This document shows, piece after piece, positions 1-7,091 of a stretch of 10,114 bases of DNA (its first letter is position 1; each line of letters opens with the position of its first letter). The notes beneath the pieces were generated by a model. It searched no databases. It was given only the letters and a program-made list of their open reading frames with translations, and had not been told where the DNA came from. The position numbers and the translations under genes are program-made. The DNA comes from Bacteroidota bacterium (GTDB lineage Bacteria > Bacteroidota > Bacteroidia > NS11-12g > UBA955), in the NCBI GenBank assembly GCA_005788145.1, contig SXYY01000134.1, forward strand, positions 1 to 10,114, written 5' to 3'.

Positions 1-370
1 AGGCAGAATCTGCGGCGGAAGTTTCACTTTGCTGTTTGTTATCGGCCATCGTTTTGGATTCCAAGGTTCGGCTGGCGCTCTTGTAGTTGATGACAAATCC
101 CACCGCCAATACAACGAATGTAGCGGCAATGGACCACCACAATCCCGAGCGAGTGGTTTCATTTTGTTCGTCTTCTGTGATGCGGTTGGCGATAAAATCC
201 TTGAGTTCAGCAGCCCCCTCTGTGCGAATCCCTTCAATCATGAATTGCTGAAAATGAATGTGCTCCCAAGTTTCGGGCGATAGTTTCGCCTCATTTTCAA
301 AGGCGATGCGTTCTGATTCACTCAGTTCCCCGTTCAGGTAGGCGTCGATTTTTGGGTCGTTGATTTCCAT
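1..370 (-). CDS. Single-pass membrane protein, probable anti-sigma factor (C-terminus cut by window edge)
   Basis: Partial gene: 123 codons are visible from an ATG at 368-370, and the frame is still open at base 1. It starts 3 bp after the stop of the sigma factor gene, so the two are almost certainly co-transcribed. Residues about 1-40 are acidic and contain YLNGELSESER followed by AFE. This resembles the short N-terminal motif (Y-L-x-G-E-L-S-x-E-E-R) seen in many anti-sigma factors and in membrane proteins encoded beside sigma factors in Bacteroidota. Residues about 77-96 (starting LWWSIAATFVV) form one transmembrane helix. The topology would be an N-terminal cytoplasmic part, one membrane span and an extracytoplasmic Ser/Ala-rich start of the C-terminal part. 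No zinc-binding HxxxCxxC motif is visible, so this is not a classical ZAS-type anti-sigma factor. The role is inferred from position, motif and topology; the end of the protein is not seen. Confidence 0.7.
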   Translation of the reverse strand, partial: MEINDPKIDAYLNGELSESERIAFENEAKLSPETWEHIHFQQFMIEGIRTEGAAELKDFIANRITEDEQNETTRSGLWWSIAATFVVLAVGFVINYKSASRTLESKTMADNKQQSETSAADSA

Positions 371-373
371 GAT

Positions 374-949
374 TTAGGGTTTGTTGAGGTAAAAATCAGT
401 GGCGTTGTATTTCTGTTTGATGATGGTCTCCAGTCCTTTCAGGCATTGGTGTTTCTTGGCTTTGGCGACCGACGCACTCGCTAATCCGTTGGCCTTGGCA
501 ATGGTATCCATATCGAACCCATCAAAGTAAAACATCATCAAAATGTTTCTGCATTTGTCTTGCAGTAAATCCAGGGCTTTCTGTACGATGCTGTAATCCA
601 TGCGCTGGGTGGGATCCACCGAATCGGCCACTTCTTTGCCGGTGATGTAGTCTTCGTTTTTGGTGCGCTTGCGTTTATCGAGCTGTTTCAACCACAAATT
701 CTTGGCGATGGCAAACAGGTAAGTGCTGAGTTTGGCTGACAGTTCAAATTGGGGTTTGCGCACATTCTGCCAAATTGCCACAAGCGTGTCCTGCATGAGG
801 TCCTTGACATCGTCTTCGTTGCCTGAGTGCTGGTAAACGTAATTGGCAATCATTCCTTCATGTGCTTTGTACAATTCGATCAATACTTCCCTGTCTCCTT
901 CGCGGATGCGGTCAATGATTCTGCGGTCTAACAGGGATGCTTTGTACAT
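374..949 (-). CDS. RNA polymerase sigma factor, sigma-70 family (ECF-like)
   Basis: A 191-residue sigma factor with only region 2 and region 4, the ECF-like layout. Region 2 covers about residues 23-92 and includes DLMQDT (50-55) and AIW (58-60), typical of the core-binding and -10-recognition helices. Region 4 covers about 120-172, with a helix-turn-helix around DMDTIAKANGLASASVAKA (residues 146-164). I chose the ATG at 947-949. The open frame runs upstream to another ATG at 1043-1045, but the extra 32 residues lie outside the sigma fold. The longer start would also place the gene across candidate promoter elements and leave only 20 bp to the divergent htrA. With the shorter start the intergenic gap is 116 bp. 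The following gene encodes a likely anti-sigma membrane protein, suggesting control by membrane sequestration. Whether it directs htrA transcription is not shown. Confidence 0.88.
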   Translation of the reverse strand: MYKASLLDRRIIDRIREGDREVLIELYKAHEGMIANYVYQHSGNEDDVKDLMQDTLVAIWQNVRKPQFELSAKLSTYLFAIAKNLWLKQLDKRKRTKNEDYITGKEVADSVDPTQRMDYSIVQKALDLLQDKCRNILMMFYFDGFDMDTIAKANGLASASVAKAKKHQCLKGLETIIKQKYNATDFYLNKP

Positions 950-1000
950 TGCACGGAGGCTTAATACGCGTTCATCGAAAAAGGTAAACGCTTCGTAGTA

Positions 1001-1008
1001 CAAATTAA
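1001..1008 (-). promoter_or_regulatory. Candidate -7 element for the sigma factor gene
   Basis: On the minus strand this reads TTAATTTG, one mismatch from the Bacteroidota -7 consensus TAnnTTTG. It lies about 50 bp upstream of the preferred ATG at 949 but inside the longer alternative reading frame, so it favours the shorter start. No convincing -33 TTTG/TTG partner is visible at the usual distance, so this is weak. Confidence 0.25.
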
Positions 1009-1017
1009 ACGAACTAG

Positions 1018-1051
1018 GTTGGTTCTGCGTTAAAATTCGGTACAAATTTTG
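1018..1051 (+). promoter_or_regulatory. Candidate promoter of htrA
   Basis: GTTG (1018-1021), a 22-bp spacer, then AAATTTTG (1044-1051). The second element matches TAnnTTTG except at its first base. Transcription would begin only a few bases before the ATG at 1066, giving a very short leader. The same GTTG-N22 spacing recurs upstream of dnaB and clpC in this window. Inferred from sequence only. Confidence 0.35.
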
Positions 1052-1065
1052 ATTCTCGATCGAAC

Positions 1066-2571
1066 ATGAAACAGTTATTAGACAAACACAAAATCTTGAC
1101 CCTCGTATTGGCCGGTGTTGCCGGTGGCGTTGCCAGTTTGGGAGGGTACATGGTTGTGGCCTCTAATCAAGCCACTTCCATAGAAGCCAAGCAGAATGCT
1201 TCTGGACAGTTGGCCCGATACGCCAGTTTGAACAGCAATCCCGCTTTCGATTTTACCGGAGTGAGTGAAATAGCAAATCCGGCGGTCGTACACATTAAAT
1301 CTACCATTTCTGGGGCCAGTATGGGCGATGGCTCTCGTCAGCAGCAGATGCCCATGGATCCATTTGAATTCTTCCGTGGTGGTCCGGGCATGGAGTTTCA
1401 GCAACAAGGTCCCCGACAAAGCAGCGGATCAGGCGTGATTTTGAGCGATGATGGCTATGTGGTTACAAACAATCACGTGGTTGAAGGCGCCTCTAAGATC
1501 GAGGTAGTACTGAACGACAAACGAACTTATGTGGCCGAGCTGGTGGGGACGGACCCCAATACCGACATCGCCCTGTTGCGCATCGGTGAAAAAGATTTGC
1601 CCTTTTTGAAGCTGGGCAATTCCGATGAGGTAAAGGTGGGTCAGTGGGTCGTGGCTGTGGGGAATCCTTTCAATTTGAACAGCACGGTAACCTTGGGAAT
1701 TGTGAGTGCGATGGGTAGAAACATCGATTTGATTCGCAGCAAGGGTAACAAATACGCCATTGAGAATTTCATTCAGACGGATGCGGCTATCAATCCGGGA
1801 AACTCGGGTGGGGCTTTGGTGAATACGGCGGGAGAGCTGATTGGGATTAACACGGCCATCGCTTCGGAAACGGGCAGTTATGCGGGTTATGGTTTTGCGG
1901 TGCCAGTGAATTTGGTGAAGAAGGTGGTGAATGATATCATGAAGTATGGCAAGGTGCAAAGGGCGTTGCTGGGCGTATCGATTCAAGAAATTAGCCAAGA
2001 GTTGGCGGATGCGCAGGGGCTGAAAGATTTGAAGGGCGTTTATGTGGCCGAGGTGGTGGAAAATGGCGCTGGTGAAAAGGCGGGGATCAAGAAGGGCGAT
2101 GTGATTTTGAAGGTAGCCGGCATTGAGGTGAATTCATCGTCGCGCTTGCAAGAAGAGGTGGGGAAATACCGTCCTGGCGACAAGGTGATGATCACCATTC
2201 GCAGAAAAAATGCGGAGATGGAGTTGGAGGCCACTTTGCTGAACGCCGAGGGTAAAACCAAGTTGGAAGTGGCAGAAACTGAGGTGTCGGATGCGTATCA
2301 GGGGATGAAGATGGACAATGTAACGCGGGAGGAGAAGGTGGCTTTGGGCGTGAAGTCGGGTGTGAAGGTTGGTGCCATTGACAAGGGGTTGTTCAAGGAG
2401 GCGGGCATTCCGGTGGGTTTTGTGATTACGCACATCAACAATGAGCCGGTATATTCTGCCAAGGGGGCGGTGAGTTTGTTGAAATCGCTGTCGGGTGCGA
2501 TCACCATTGAGGGTTACACCGCGGATAAGAAGGAGCGCGTTTTTGCAGTGAAGTTGCCGAGGAAAGATTGA
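1066..2571 (+). CDS. htrA: HtrA/DegP-family periplasmic serine endoprotease (Do-like)
   Basis: A 501-residue trypsin-like protease with two PDZ domains, the length and layout of DegP/DegQ. Residues about 11-32 form an N-terminal hydrophobic signal or anchor, so the enzyme acts in the periplasm. The protease domain spans about 65-290. Its catalytic triad is visible: His137 in TNNHVVEGA, Asp167 in NTDIALLRI and Ser247 in GNSGGAL. A Gln/Met/Phe-rich stretch at about 91-120 fits the LA-loop insertion of Deg proteases. PDZ1 covers about 300-392 (starting ALLGVSIQEIS) and PDZ2 about 430-498. The family degrades or refolds misfolded envelope proteins, and PDZ1 governs substrate recognition and oligomer activation. 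It is divergent from a sigma/anti-sigma pair, which suggests stress control but does not prove it. A strong hairpin follows the stop by about 20 bp. Codon choice shifts towards G-ending codons after about base 1860. DegP and DegQ types cannot be separated by eye. Confidence 0.96.
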   Translation: MKQLLDKHKILTLVLAGVAGGVASLGGYMVVASNQATSIEAKQNASGQLARYASLNSNPAFDFTGVSEIANPAVVHIKSTISGASMGDGSRQQQMPMDPFEFFRGGPGMEFQQQGPRQSSGSGVILSDDGYVVTNNHVVEGASKIEVVLNDKRTYVAELVGTDPNTDIALLRIGEKDLPFLKLGNSDEVKVGQWVVAVGNPFNLNSTVTLGIVSAMGRNIDLIRSKGNKYAIENFIQTDAAINPGNSGGALVNTAGELIGINTAIASETGSYAGYGFAVPVNLVKKVVNDIMKYGKVQRALLGVSIQEISQELADAQGLKDLKGVYVAEVVENGAGEKAGIKKGDVILKVAGIEVNSSSRLQEEVGKYRPGDKVMITIRRKNAEMELEATLLNAEGKTKLEVAETEVSDAYQGMKMDNVTREEKVALGVKSGVKVGAIDKGLFKEAGIPVGFVITHINNEPVYSAKGAVSLLKSLSGAITIEGYTADKKERVFAVKLPRKD

Positions 2572-2590
2572 TTCTTAGATAATATCATTG

Positions 2591-2628
2591 AACAAGAAGG
2601 GGCCGGCATTCGCCGGCCCCTTCTTGTT
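2591..2628. terminator. Bidirectional hairpin terminator between htrA and dnaB
   Basis: A perfect 17-bp stem (2591-2607 with 2612-2628) closes a 4-base ATTC loop, with a GC-rich core of GGGGCCGGC. The arms end in AACAAG/CTTGTT, so each strand has a T-rich 3' side; on the plus strand the T run continues to 2631. It lies 20 bp after the htrA stop and 7 bp after the dnaB stop. It therefore probably ends both convergent transcripts. Confidence 0.9.
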
Positions 2629-2635
2629 TTTAGCA

Positions 2636-4222
2636 TTAAAAATCTTCAGAAATGTTCGGCGTGATGCCTGAGTTCCAGCCGTTGTCCTCAACGAAGGGAC
2701 TGCTGCTATTCATTTTACTTTGCACCGTGACGCTCTGCGGTTGATAGAAATTGAAATCACCTCCTTTGTTCTCCAACATCATCCGATCCTGTGGGTCCAA
2801 ATCCACGAACTTTGAAAACTGTCCCACAAACTTGGCGAAAGCAGAACCGGTTTCCCCATGGCGGTTTTTACCAATGATGATTTCCGTAAGACCTGCAATT
2901 TCGCTTCCCGGAGCAGCCTCAGACTGCTGGCCGGGTTCGTTCATGCCCATTTTTTGGTAATACTCGTCGCGGTATAAGAACATCACCATATCGGCATCTT
3001 GTTCTATGGATCCCGATTCTCGCAAATCTGAGAGTTGGGGGCGTTTGTTGCTTCGTTTTTCTACTTCCCGACTCAACTGTGCCAGTGCAATGACGGGTAT
3101 TGCTAATTCCTTGGCCAACCCTTTCAGTGCCCGAGAAATGAATGCAATTTCTTGCTCGCGGTTTCCTTGACCTTTGGTTTCGTGACGCAATAACTGTAAG
3201 TAATCTACCACAACTAGGTCCAATCCACTTTGCGAGTGAATTCGACGACATTTGGCAGTGAGGTCGAAAATACTAAGCTGAGGGGTATCGTCAATATAAA
3301 TTCCCGCGTTGGACAAATGCACGGTTTTGTCGTGCAGTCGCTGCCACTCTTGCTCAGTTAGGTTGCTTTTCTTGATTTTGTCCGATTCGATTTCCGCTTC
3401 GCCACTGATCAAACGATTCACCAGCTGCACATCGGCCATCTCCAAAGAGAAAATCATTACTTTTTTGTTAAAGTCCAATGCTGCATTGCGCATCAAACTC
3501 AATGCAAAGGCGGTTTTACCCATCGCCGGACGGGCTGCAAGGATGATCAAATCGGAGGGTTGCCAACCACTGGTGATGCGATCCAAATCGCTGAAGCCTG
3601 TGGCAACACCCGTGATACCTGAATTATCGGTGGCTTGACGTAATTCCAATTCTTTCAATGCCTGTTGAACCAGTGCATTGATGTCGCGGAAGCTCCTCTT
3701 CAAACCCGCATTTTTAATTTCATACAGTTTGCGTTCGCAATCATCCAACATTTCAAAGGAATCCAGTGTGTCGTCGTAGGCATCTACGGCAATTTCACCC
3801 GATACCCTGATTAACTGTCGTTGAACAAATTTCTGGGTAAGAATGCGTGCGTGGTATTCTAAGTTGGCTGCGGAGGATACTTTGCTTGTGAGTGATGCGA
3901 GGTAATATGCACCGCCCACAATATCTAATTCCCCTGCGTTGCGCAATTCATTTGCGACCGTAAGCAAATCCACGGCGCCACCCTCGGTGTACAATTTTCT
4001 GATGGCACCGAAAATTTTGCCGTTTTCAGGGGCATAGAAGTGGGCTTCGGTAAGTATCTCAATGACGGCGTGGATTTTATCCCGCTCAAGCATCATCGCT
4101 CCGAGTACGGCTTCCTCCAATTCACGGGCATTTGGGGGCATGCGACCGCTGGCATCGGGACCGATGATTTTGGGCACTTGGCTTTTCTTGCGTGTGGTTT
4201 TGTAGTTGGAGTTATCGTCCAT
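2636..4222 (-). CDS. dnaB: Replicative DNA helicase DnaB
   Basis: A 528-residue hexameric 5'-3' helicase that unwinds the replication fork and loads primase. The DnaB N-terminal helical domain covers about 28-135 (PPNARELEEAVLGAMM). A linker follows, then the RecA-like motor from about 200. Walker A is RPAMGKTA (231-238, Lys236). Walker B is LDLVVVDYLQLL (334-345, Asp340). The motif around AQLSREVEKR (381-390) and the DLRESGSIEQDAD stretch (399-411) are DnaB signatures. GKNRHG (451-456) carries the expected arginine finger, Arg454. No intein is present. The first 27 residues are a basic N-terminal extension; an in-frame ATG at 4141-4139 (Met28) directly before the conserved domain is an alternative start. 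Residues about 476-528 form a polar tail ending in acidic-Phe (SEDF). The gene is divergent from clpC and convergent with htrA. Confidence 0.97.
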   Translation of the reverse strand: MDDNSNYKTTRKKSQVPKIIGPDASGRMPPNARELEEAVLGAMMLERDKIHAVIEILTEAHFYAPENGKIFGAIRKLYTEGGAVDLLTVANELRNAGELDIVGGAYYLASLTSKVSSAANLEYHARILTQKFVQRQLIRVSGEIAVDAYDDTLDSFEMLDDCERKLYEIKNAGLKRSFRDINALVQQALKELELRQATDNSGITGVATGFSDLDRITSGWQPSDLIILAARPAMGKTAFALSLMRNAALDFNKKVMIFSLEMADVQLVNRLISGEAEIESDKIKKSNLTEQEWQRLHDKTVHLSNAGIYIDDTPQLSIFDLTAKCRRIHSQSGLDLVVVDYLQLLRHETKGQGNREQEIAFISRALKGLAKELAIPVIALAQLSREVEKRSNKRPQLSDLRESGSIEQDADMVMFLYRDEYYQKMGMNEPGQQSEAAPGSEIAGLTEIIIGKNRHGETGSAFAKFVGQFSKFVDLDPQDRMMLENKGGDFNFYQPQSVTVQSKMNSSSPFVEDNGWNSGITPNISEDF

Positions 4223-4230
4223 AGGACCTA

Positions 4231-4264
4231 CAAAGTAAAATCAAATCGACAAAGATTTTTCAAC
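4231..4264 (-). promoter_or_regulatory. Candidate promoter of dnaB
   Basis: On the minus strand: GTTG (4264-4261), a 22-bp spacer, then TTACTTTG (4238-4231). The second element has one mismatch to TAnnTTTG. It would give a leader of only a few bases before the ATG at 4222, so a more distal promoter, or the Met28 start, remains possible. Confidence 0.35.
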
Positions 4265-4304
4265 TTTGAAGGACAAAACTTGTAAACATTTTCAAAGTCG
4301 ATTT
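4243..4304. repeat. Interrupted inverted repeat upstream of dnaB
   Basis: The right arm TTCAAAGTCGATTT (4291-4304) pairs with a split left arm. AAATCGAC (4243-4250) pairs with 4297-4304, and ACTTTGAA (4263-4270) pairs with 4291-4298. The two left pieces overlap in sequence by two bases (AC) and are separated by 12 bp, so a folded strand would carry a bulge. The central loop is 4271-4290. The repeat overlaps the candidate dnaB promoter. Confidence 0.55.
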
Positions 4305-4410
4305 CTTGCCTTGGTTGCGACAAAATGACAGAGGTTTTGGGTCCAACAAAATGGGTACGGTATGTGTTATATCTAACAAAAGATACAGTGTGCGGGCTTG
4401 TTTGTTTTTG

Positions 4411-4444
4411 GTTGATGAAATGCCATGAACAGCCCATACATTTG
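4411..4444 (+). promoter_or_regulatory. Candidate promoter of clpC
   Basis: GTTG (4411-4414), a 22-bp spacer, then TACATTTG (4437-4444), an exact match to the Bacteroidota -7 consensus TAnnTTTG. Predicted initiation near 4450 leaves about 13 bases before the ATG at 4463. No Shine-Dalgarno sequence is present between them. This is the best promoter in the window by consensus. Confidence 0.55.
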
Positions 4445-4462
4445 TAATTAAGCAGAGCAAAA

Positions 4463-7072
4463 ATGGAAGCAAAATTTTCTCAAAGGGTTAAGGAGGTAAT
4501 TCAATACAGTCGGGAAGAAGCCATTCGCTTGGGCCACGATTACATCGGTTGTGAGCACTTGTTGTTGGGAATCATTCGTGAAGGGGAGGGTAAAGCCATT
4601 CAAACAATCAAATTGTTGGATATTGATGCCTTGCGCTTGAAAAAAAGCATTGAAGATGCTATCAGAACCACGGCCACAAAAACCACAAACTTGGGGAATA
4701 TCCCCCTAACCAAGCAGGCTGAAAAGGCGCTGAAAATAACCTATCTGGAAGCCAAAATTTTCAAGACAGACCTTATTGGAACAGAACATTTGTTGCTTTC
4801 CATTCTGCGCGATGAAGACAATGTGGCATCTAAGATTTTGAATCAATATGGGGTGAATTACGATGTATTCAAATCGGCCTTGGAAGAAGGGGTAGATAAT
4901 CCCCAAATCCGTAGCGAATCATCGAGCGAAGAAAACGATACGCCAGAGGATTTTTACAACGAAGAACAAAAGGCCGCTGAAGCCCGCAAAGGGGGAAAGT
5001 CAAAAACAAAGACTCCCGTGTTGGATAATTTTGGCAGAGATCTGACCAAAGCCGCTGAAGAAGGCAAATTGGATCCTATCGTAGGCCGTGAAAAAGAAAT
5101 TGAGCGTGTGAGTCAGGTGTTAAGCCGACGCAAAAAGAACAACCCTGTGCTCATTGGTGAACCCGGTGTGGGTAAAACTGCCATCGCAGAAGGTTTGGCG
5201 TTGCGCATCATACAGCGGAAAGTAAGTCGCGTGTTGTTTAACAAACGCGTGGTGAACTTAGATATCGCATCCATGGTTGCGGGTACCAAATACCGCGGTC
5301 AGTTTGAAGAGCGCATGAAAGCCTTGATGATGGAGTTGGAAAAAGCGGATGACGTGATTTTGTTCATCGATGAAATTCACACCATCGTTGGTGCTGGTGG
5401 TGCCAGTGGCTCCTTGGATGCCTCCAACATGTTCAAGCCGGCTCTGGCCCGTGGAGAAATCCAATGCATCGGTGCCACAACATTGGATGAATACCGTCAG
5501 TACATAGAAAAAGATGGTGCGTTGGAACGTAGATTCCAGATGGTGCTGATTGAACCAGCTTCAGCCGAAGAAACCGTGGAGATTTTGCACAATATCTGCA
5601 ACAAATACGAGGAACACCACAGTGTGAAATATACCCCTGAGGCCATCAAAGCTTGCGTGGAGTTGAGTGTTCGATACATGAGCGATCGTCACCTGCCCGA
5701 CAAAGCCATCGATATTTTGGACGAAGCAGGAGCCAGGGTGCACATCAGCAATATCAATGTGCCCAATGAAATTTTGGAATTGGAATCGCAAATCGAAGGC
5801 ATCAAGCTGGAGAAAAACAAGGTGGTGAAAAGTCAGAATTTTGAGGAAGCCGCCAAATTGCGTGATACCGAAAAGCGATTGCTCGAAGACCTAGAAACCG
5901 CGAAAGCCCGTTGGGAGGCACACTCTGCTACTGAAAAGTTCATGGTAACCGAAGATGACATTGCCGCGGTGATCTCGATGATTACGGGTATACCCGTGAA
6001 ACGCATGGCCGAGGATGAATCGCGTCGTTTGTTGACCATGGCCGATACGCTGCGGAAGCGGGTAATCGGACAGGATAAGGCCATCGAAAAGTTGACCAAA
6101 ACCATACAGCGTACCAGGGCGGGTTTCAAAGAGCCCAACAGACCCATTGGTTCATTCATATTCTTGGGCCCCACAGGTGTGGGAAAAACCGAATTGGCCA
6201 AGGCCTTGAGTGAGTTTTTGTTCGATGCGGACGATGCAATGATTCGTATCGACATGAGTGAGTTTATGGAGAAATTTGCGGTAAGTCGTTTGGTGGGGGC
6301 GCCTCCAGGTTATGTGGGTTACGAAGAGGGTGGAATGCTTACCGAGAAAGTACGTCGCAAGCCTTATTCTGTGATTCTGTTCGATGAGGTAGAAAAAGCG
6401 CACCCCGATGTCTTCAATTTGTTGTTGCAGGTGTTGGATGAAGGACAGATGACGGACTCAATGGGCCGAAAGATTGACTTCAGGAATACCGTAATCATCA
6501 TGACATCGAATATTGGTTCGAGGCAGTTGAAAGAGTTTGGTACTGGCGTGGGTTTTGGCACCAACACCAAAGAGGTGAACAAAGAGCGAGATAGCAAGCA
6601 AGTGATTGAAAATCAGTTGCGTAAGTTTTTCTCGCCCGAGTTTTTGAACCGTATCGATGATGTGGTGGTGTTTAACTCTTTGGAGAAGGAACAGATTATC
6701 AAGATTTTGGATGTGCGGATGGCGAAGATGTTGAAGCGCATTGGTGAAATTGGATACCGTGTAAGTCTGAGCGAGGGCGCAAAGGCCTTCCTGGCAGACA
6801 AGGGTTTTGATGCTGATTTTGGTGCGAGACCCCTGCAGCGCGCCTTGCAAAAGTTCCTTGAGGAACCGCTCGCAGAGCAAGTTTTACAGGGCAATTTGAA
6901 GGAAGGTGATGAACTTCAGGTGGATCATGCAGAAGGGGCGGAGGAATTGAATTTTACGCCAGTCAAGGCTTTGCCTGTTGCGGAAAGTGCTGCCGCAGAA
7001 ACGAAGGCGTTGGACGCTCCCAAAAAGCCACGCGCTACCAAAGCAAAAACCGAGAAGAAATCGGAAGAATAA
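4463..7072 (+). CDS. clpC: ATP-dependent unfoldase ClpC (Clp protease ATPase subunit)
   Basis: An 869-residue class I Clp/Hsp100 ATPase that unfolds substrates and feeds them to ClpP in the cytoplasm. The N-terminal domain is a double Clp-N repeat (about 3-75 and 80-145). A charged Ser/Glu/Lys linker (about 150-185) leads to the D1 ring, with Walker A GEPGVGKT (232-239) and Walker B ILFIDEIH (299-306). A UVR-type coiled middle domain lies at about 445-480 (FEEAAKLRD), which marks ClpC rather than ClpA or ClpB. D2 has Walker A GPTGVGKT (569-576), Walker B VILFDEVEK (637-645) and sensor-2 GARP (787-790). VGF at 696-698 fits the ClpP-docking loop. The last ~35 residues are a low-complexity Ala/Lys/Glu tail beyond the usual ClpC end. 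No adaptor gene (mcsA/mcsB) or ctsR is adjacent, so regulation differs from the Bacillus arrangement. Confidence 0.96.
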   Translation: MEAKFSQRVKEVIQYSREEAIRLGHDYIGCEHLLLGIIREGEGKAIQTIKLLDIDALRLKKSIEDAIRTTATKTTNLGNIPLTKQAEKALKITYLEAKIFKTDLIGTEHLLLSILRDEDNVASKILNQYGVNYDVFKSALEEGVDNPQIRSESSSEENDTPEDFYNEEQKAAEARKGGKSKTKTPVLDNFGRDLTKAAEEGKLDPIVGREKEIERVSQVLSRRKKNNPVLIGEPGVGKTAIAEGLALRIIQRKVSRVLFNKRVVNLDIASMVAGTKYRGQFEERMKALMMELEKADDVILFIDEIHTIVGAGGASGSLDASNMFKPALARGEIQCIGATTLDEYRQYIEKDGALERRFQMVLIEPASAEETVEILHNICNKYEEHHSVKYTPEAIKACVELSVRYMSDRHLPDKAIDILDEAGARVHISNINVPNEILELESQIEGIKLEKNKVVKSQNFEEAAKLRDTEKRLLEDLETAKARWEAHSATEKFMVTEDDIAAVISMITGIPVKRMAEDESRRLLTMADTLRKRVIGQDKAIEKLTKTIQRTRAGFKEPNRPIGSFIFLGPTGVGKTELAKALSEFLFDADDAMIRIDMSEFMEKFAVSRLVGAPPGYVGYEEGGMLTEKVRRKPYSVILFDEVEKAHPDVFNLLLQVLDEGQMTDSMGRKIDFRNTVIIMTSNIGSRQLKEFGTGVGFGTNTKEVNKERDSKQVIENQLRKFFSPEFLNRIDDVVVFNSLEKEQIIKILDVRMAKMLKRIGEIGYRVSLSEGAKAFLADKGFDADFGARPLQRALQKFLEEPLAEQVLQGNLKEGDELQVDHAEGAEELNFTPVKALPVAESAAAETKALDAPKKPRATKAKTEKKSEE

Positions 7073-7091
7073 TTCGAAGTGGAATTTAACA

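Larger units (their letters stand above)
4223..4462. promoter_or_regulatory. Divergent dnaB-clpC intergenic region
   Basis: A 240-bp AT-rich gap with no credible gene or structured RNA. It carries candidate promoters for both flanking genes, listed separately. The hexamer ACAAAA (TTTTGT on the minus strand) occurs at 4273, 4320, 4346 and 4376; two copies extend to ACAAAATG. A small inverted repeat TATCT-N6-AGATA lies at 4370-4385. I see no CIRCE (HrcA), CtsR or DnaA-box sequence. The short overlapping minus-strand frames here have no recognisable content. Confidence 0.6.

Noticed and set aside
950..1045. N-terminal extension of the sigma factor to the ATG at 1045
   Set aside because: The 32 extra residues precede the sigma region 2 fold and show no domain. 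They overlap a candidate -7 element and would leave only 20 bp for the divergent htrA promoter.
1429..1998. 189-residue open frame on the minus strand inside htrA
   Set aside because: It lies wholly antisense to the protease domain, whose catalytic motifs are intact in the plus frame. The translation is His/Arg/Ile-rich with no recognisable domain, as expected of a shadow frame.
4223..4462. DnaA boxes, CIRCE or CtsR operators between dnaB and clpC
   Set aside because: The closest DnaA-like string, TGTGTTATA near 4364, does not fit TGTGNATAA. No TTAGCACTC/GAGTGCTAA pair and no tandem AGGTCAAA is present.
5833..6255. 140-residue minus-strand frame inside clpC, and a second at 6458-6880
   Set aside because: Both are antisense to conserved ClpC D2 sequence. 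Their compositions (Ser/Ala/Met-rich and His/Leu/Gln-rich) are typical of reverse-strand shadows.
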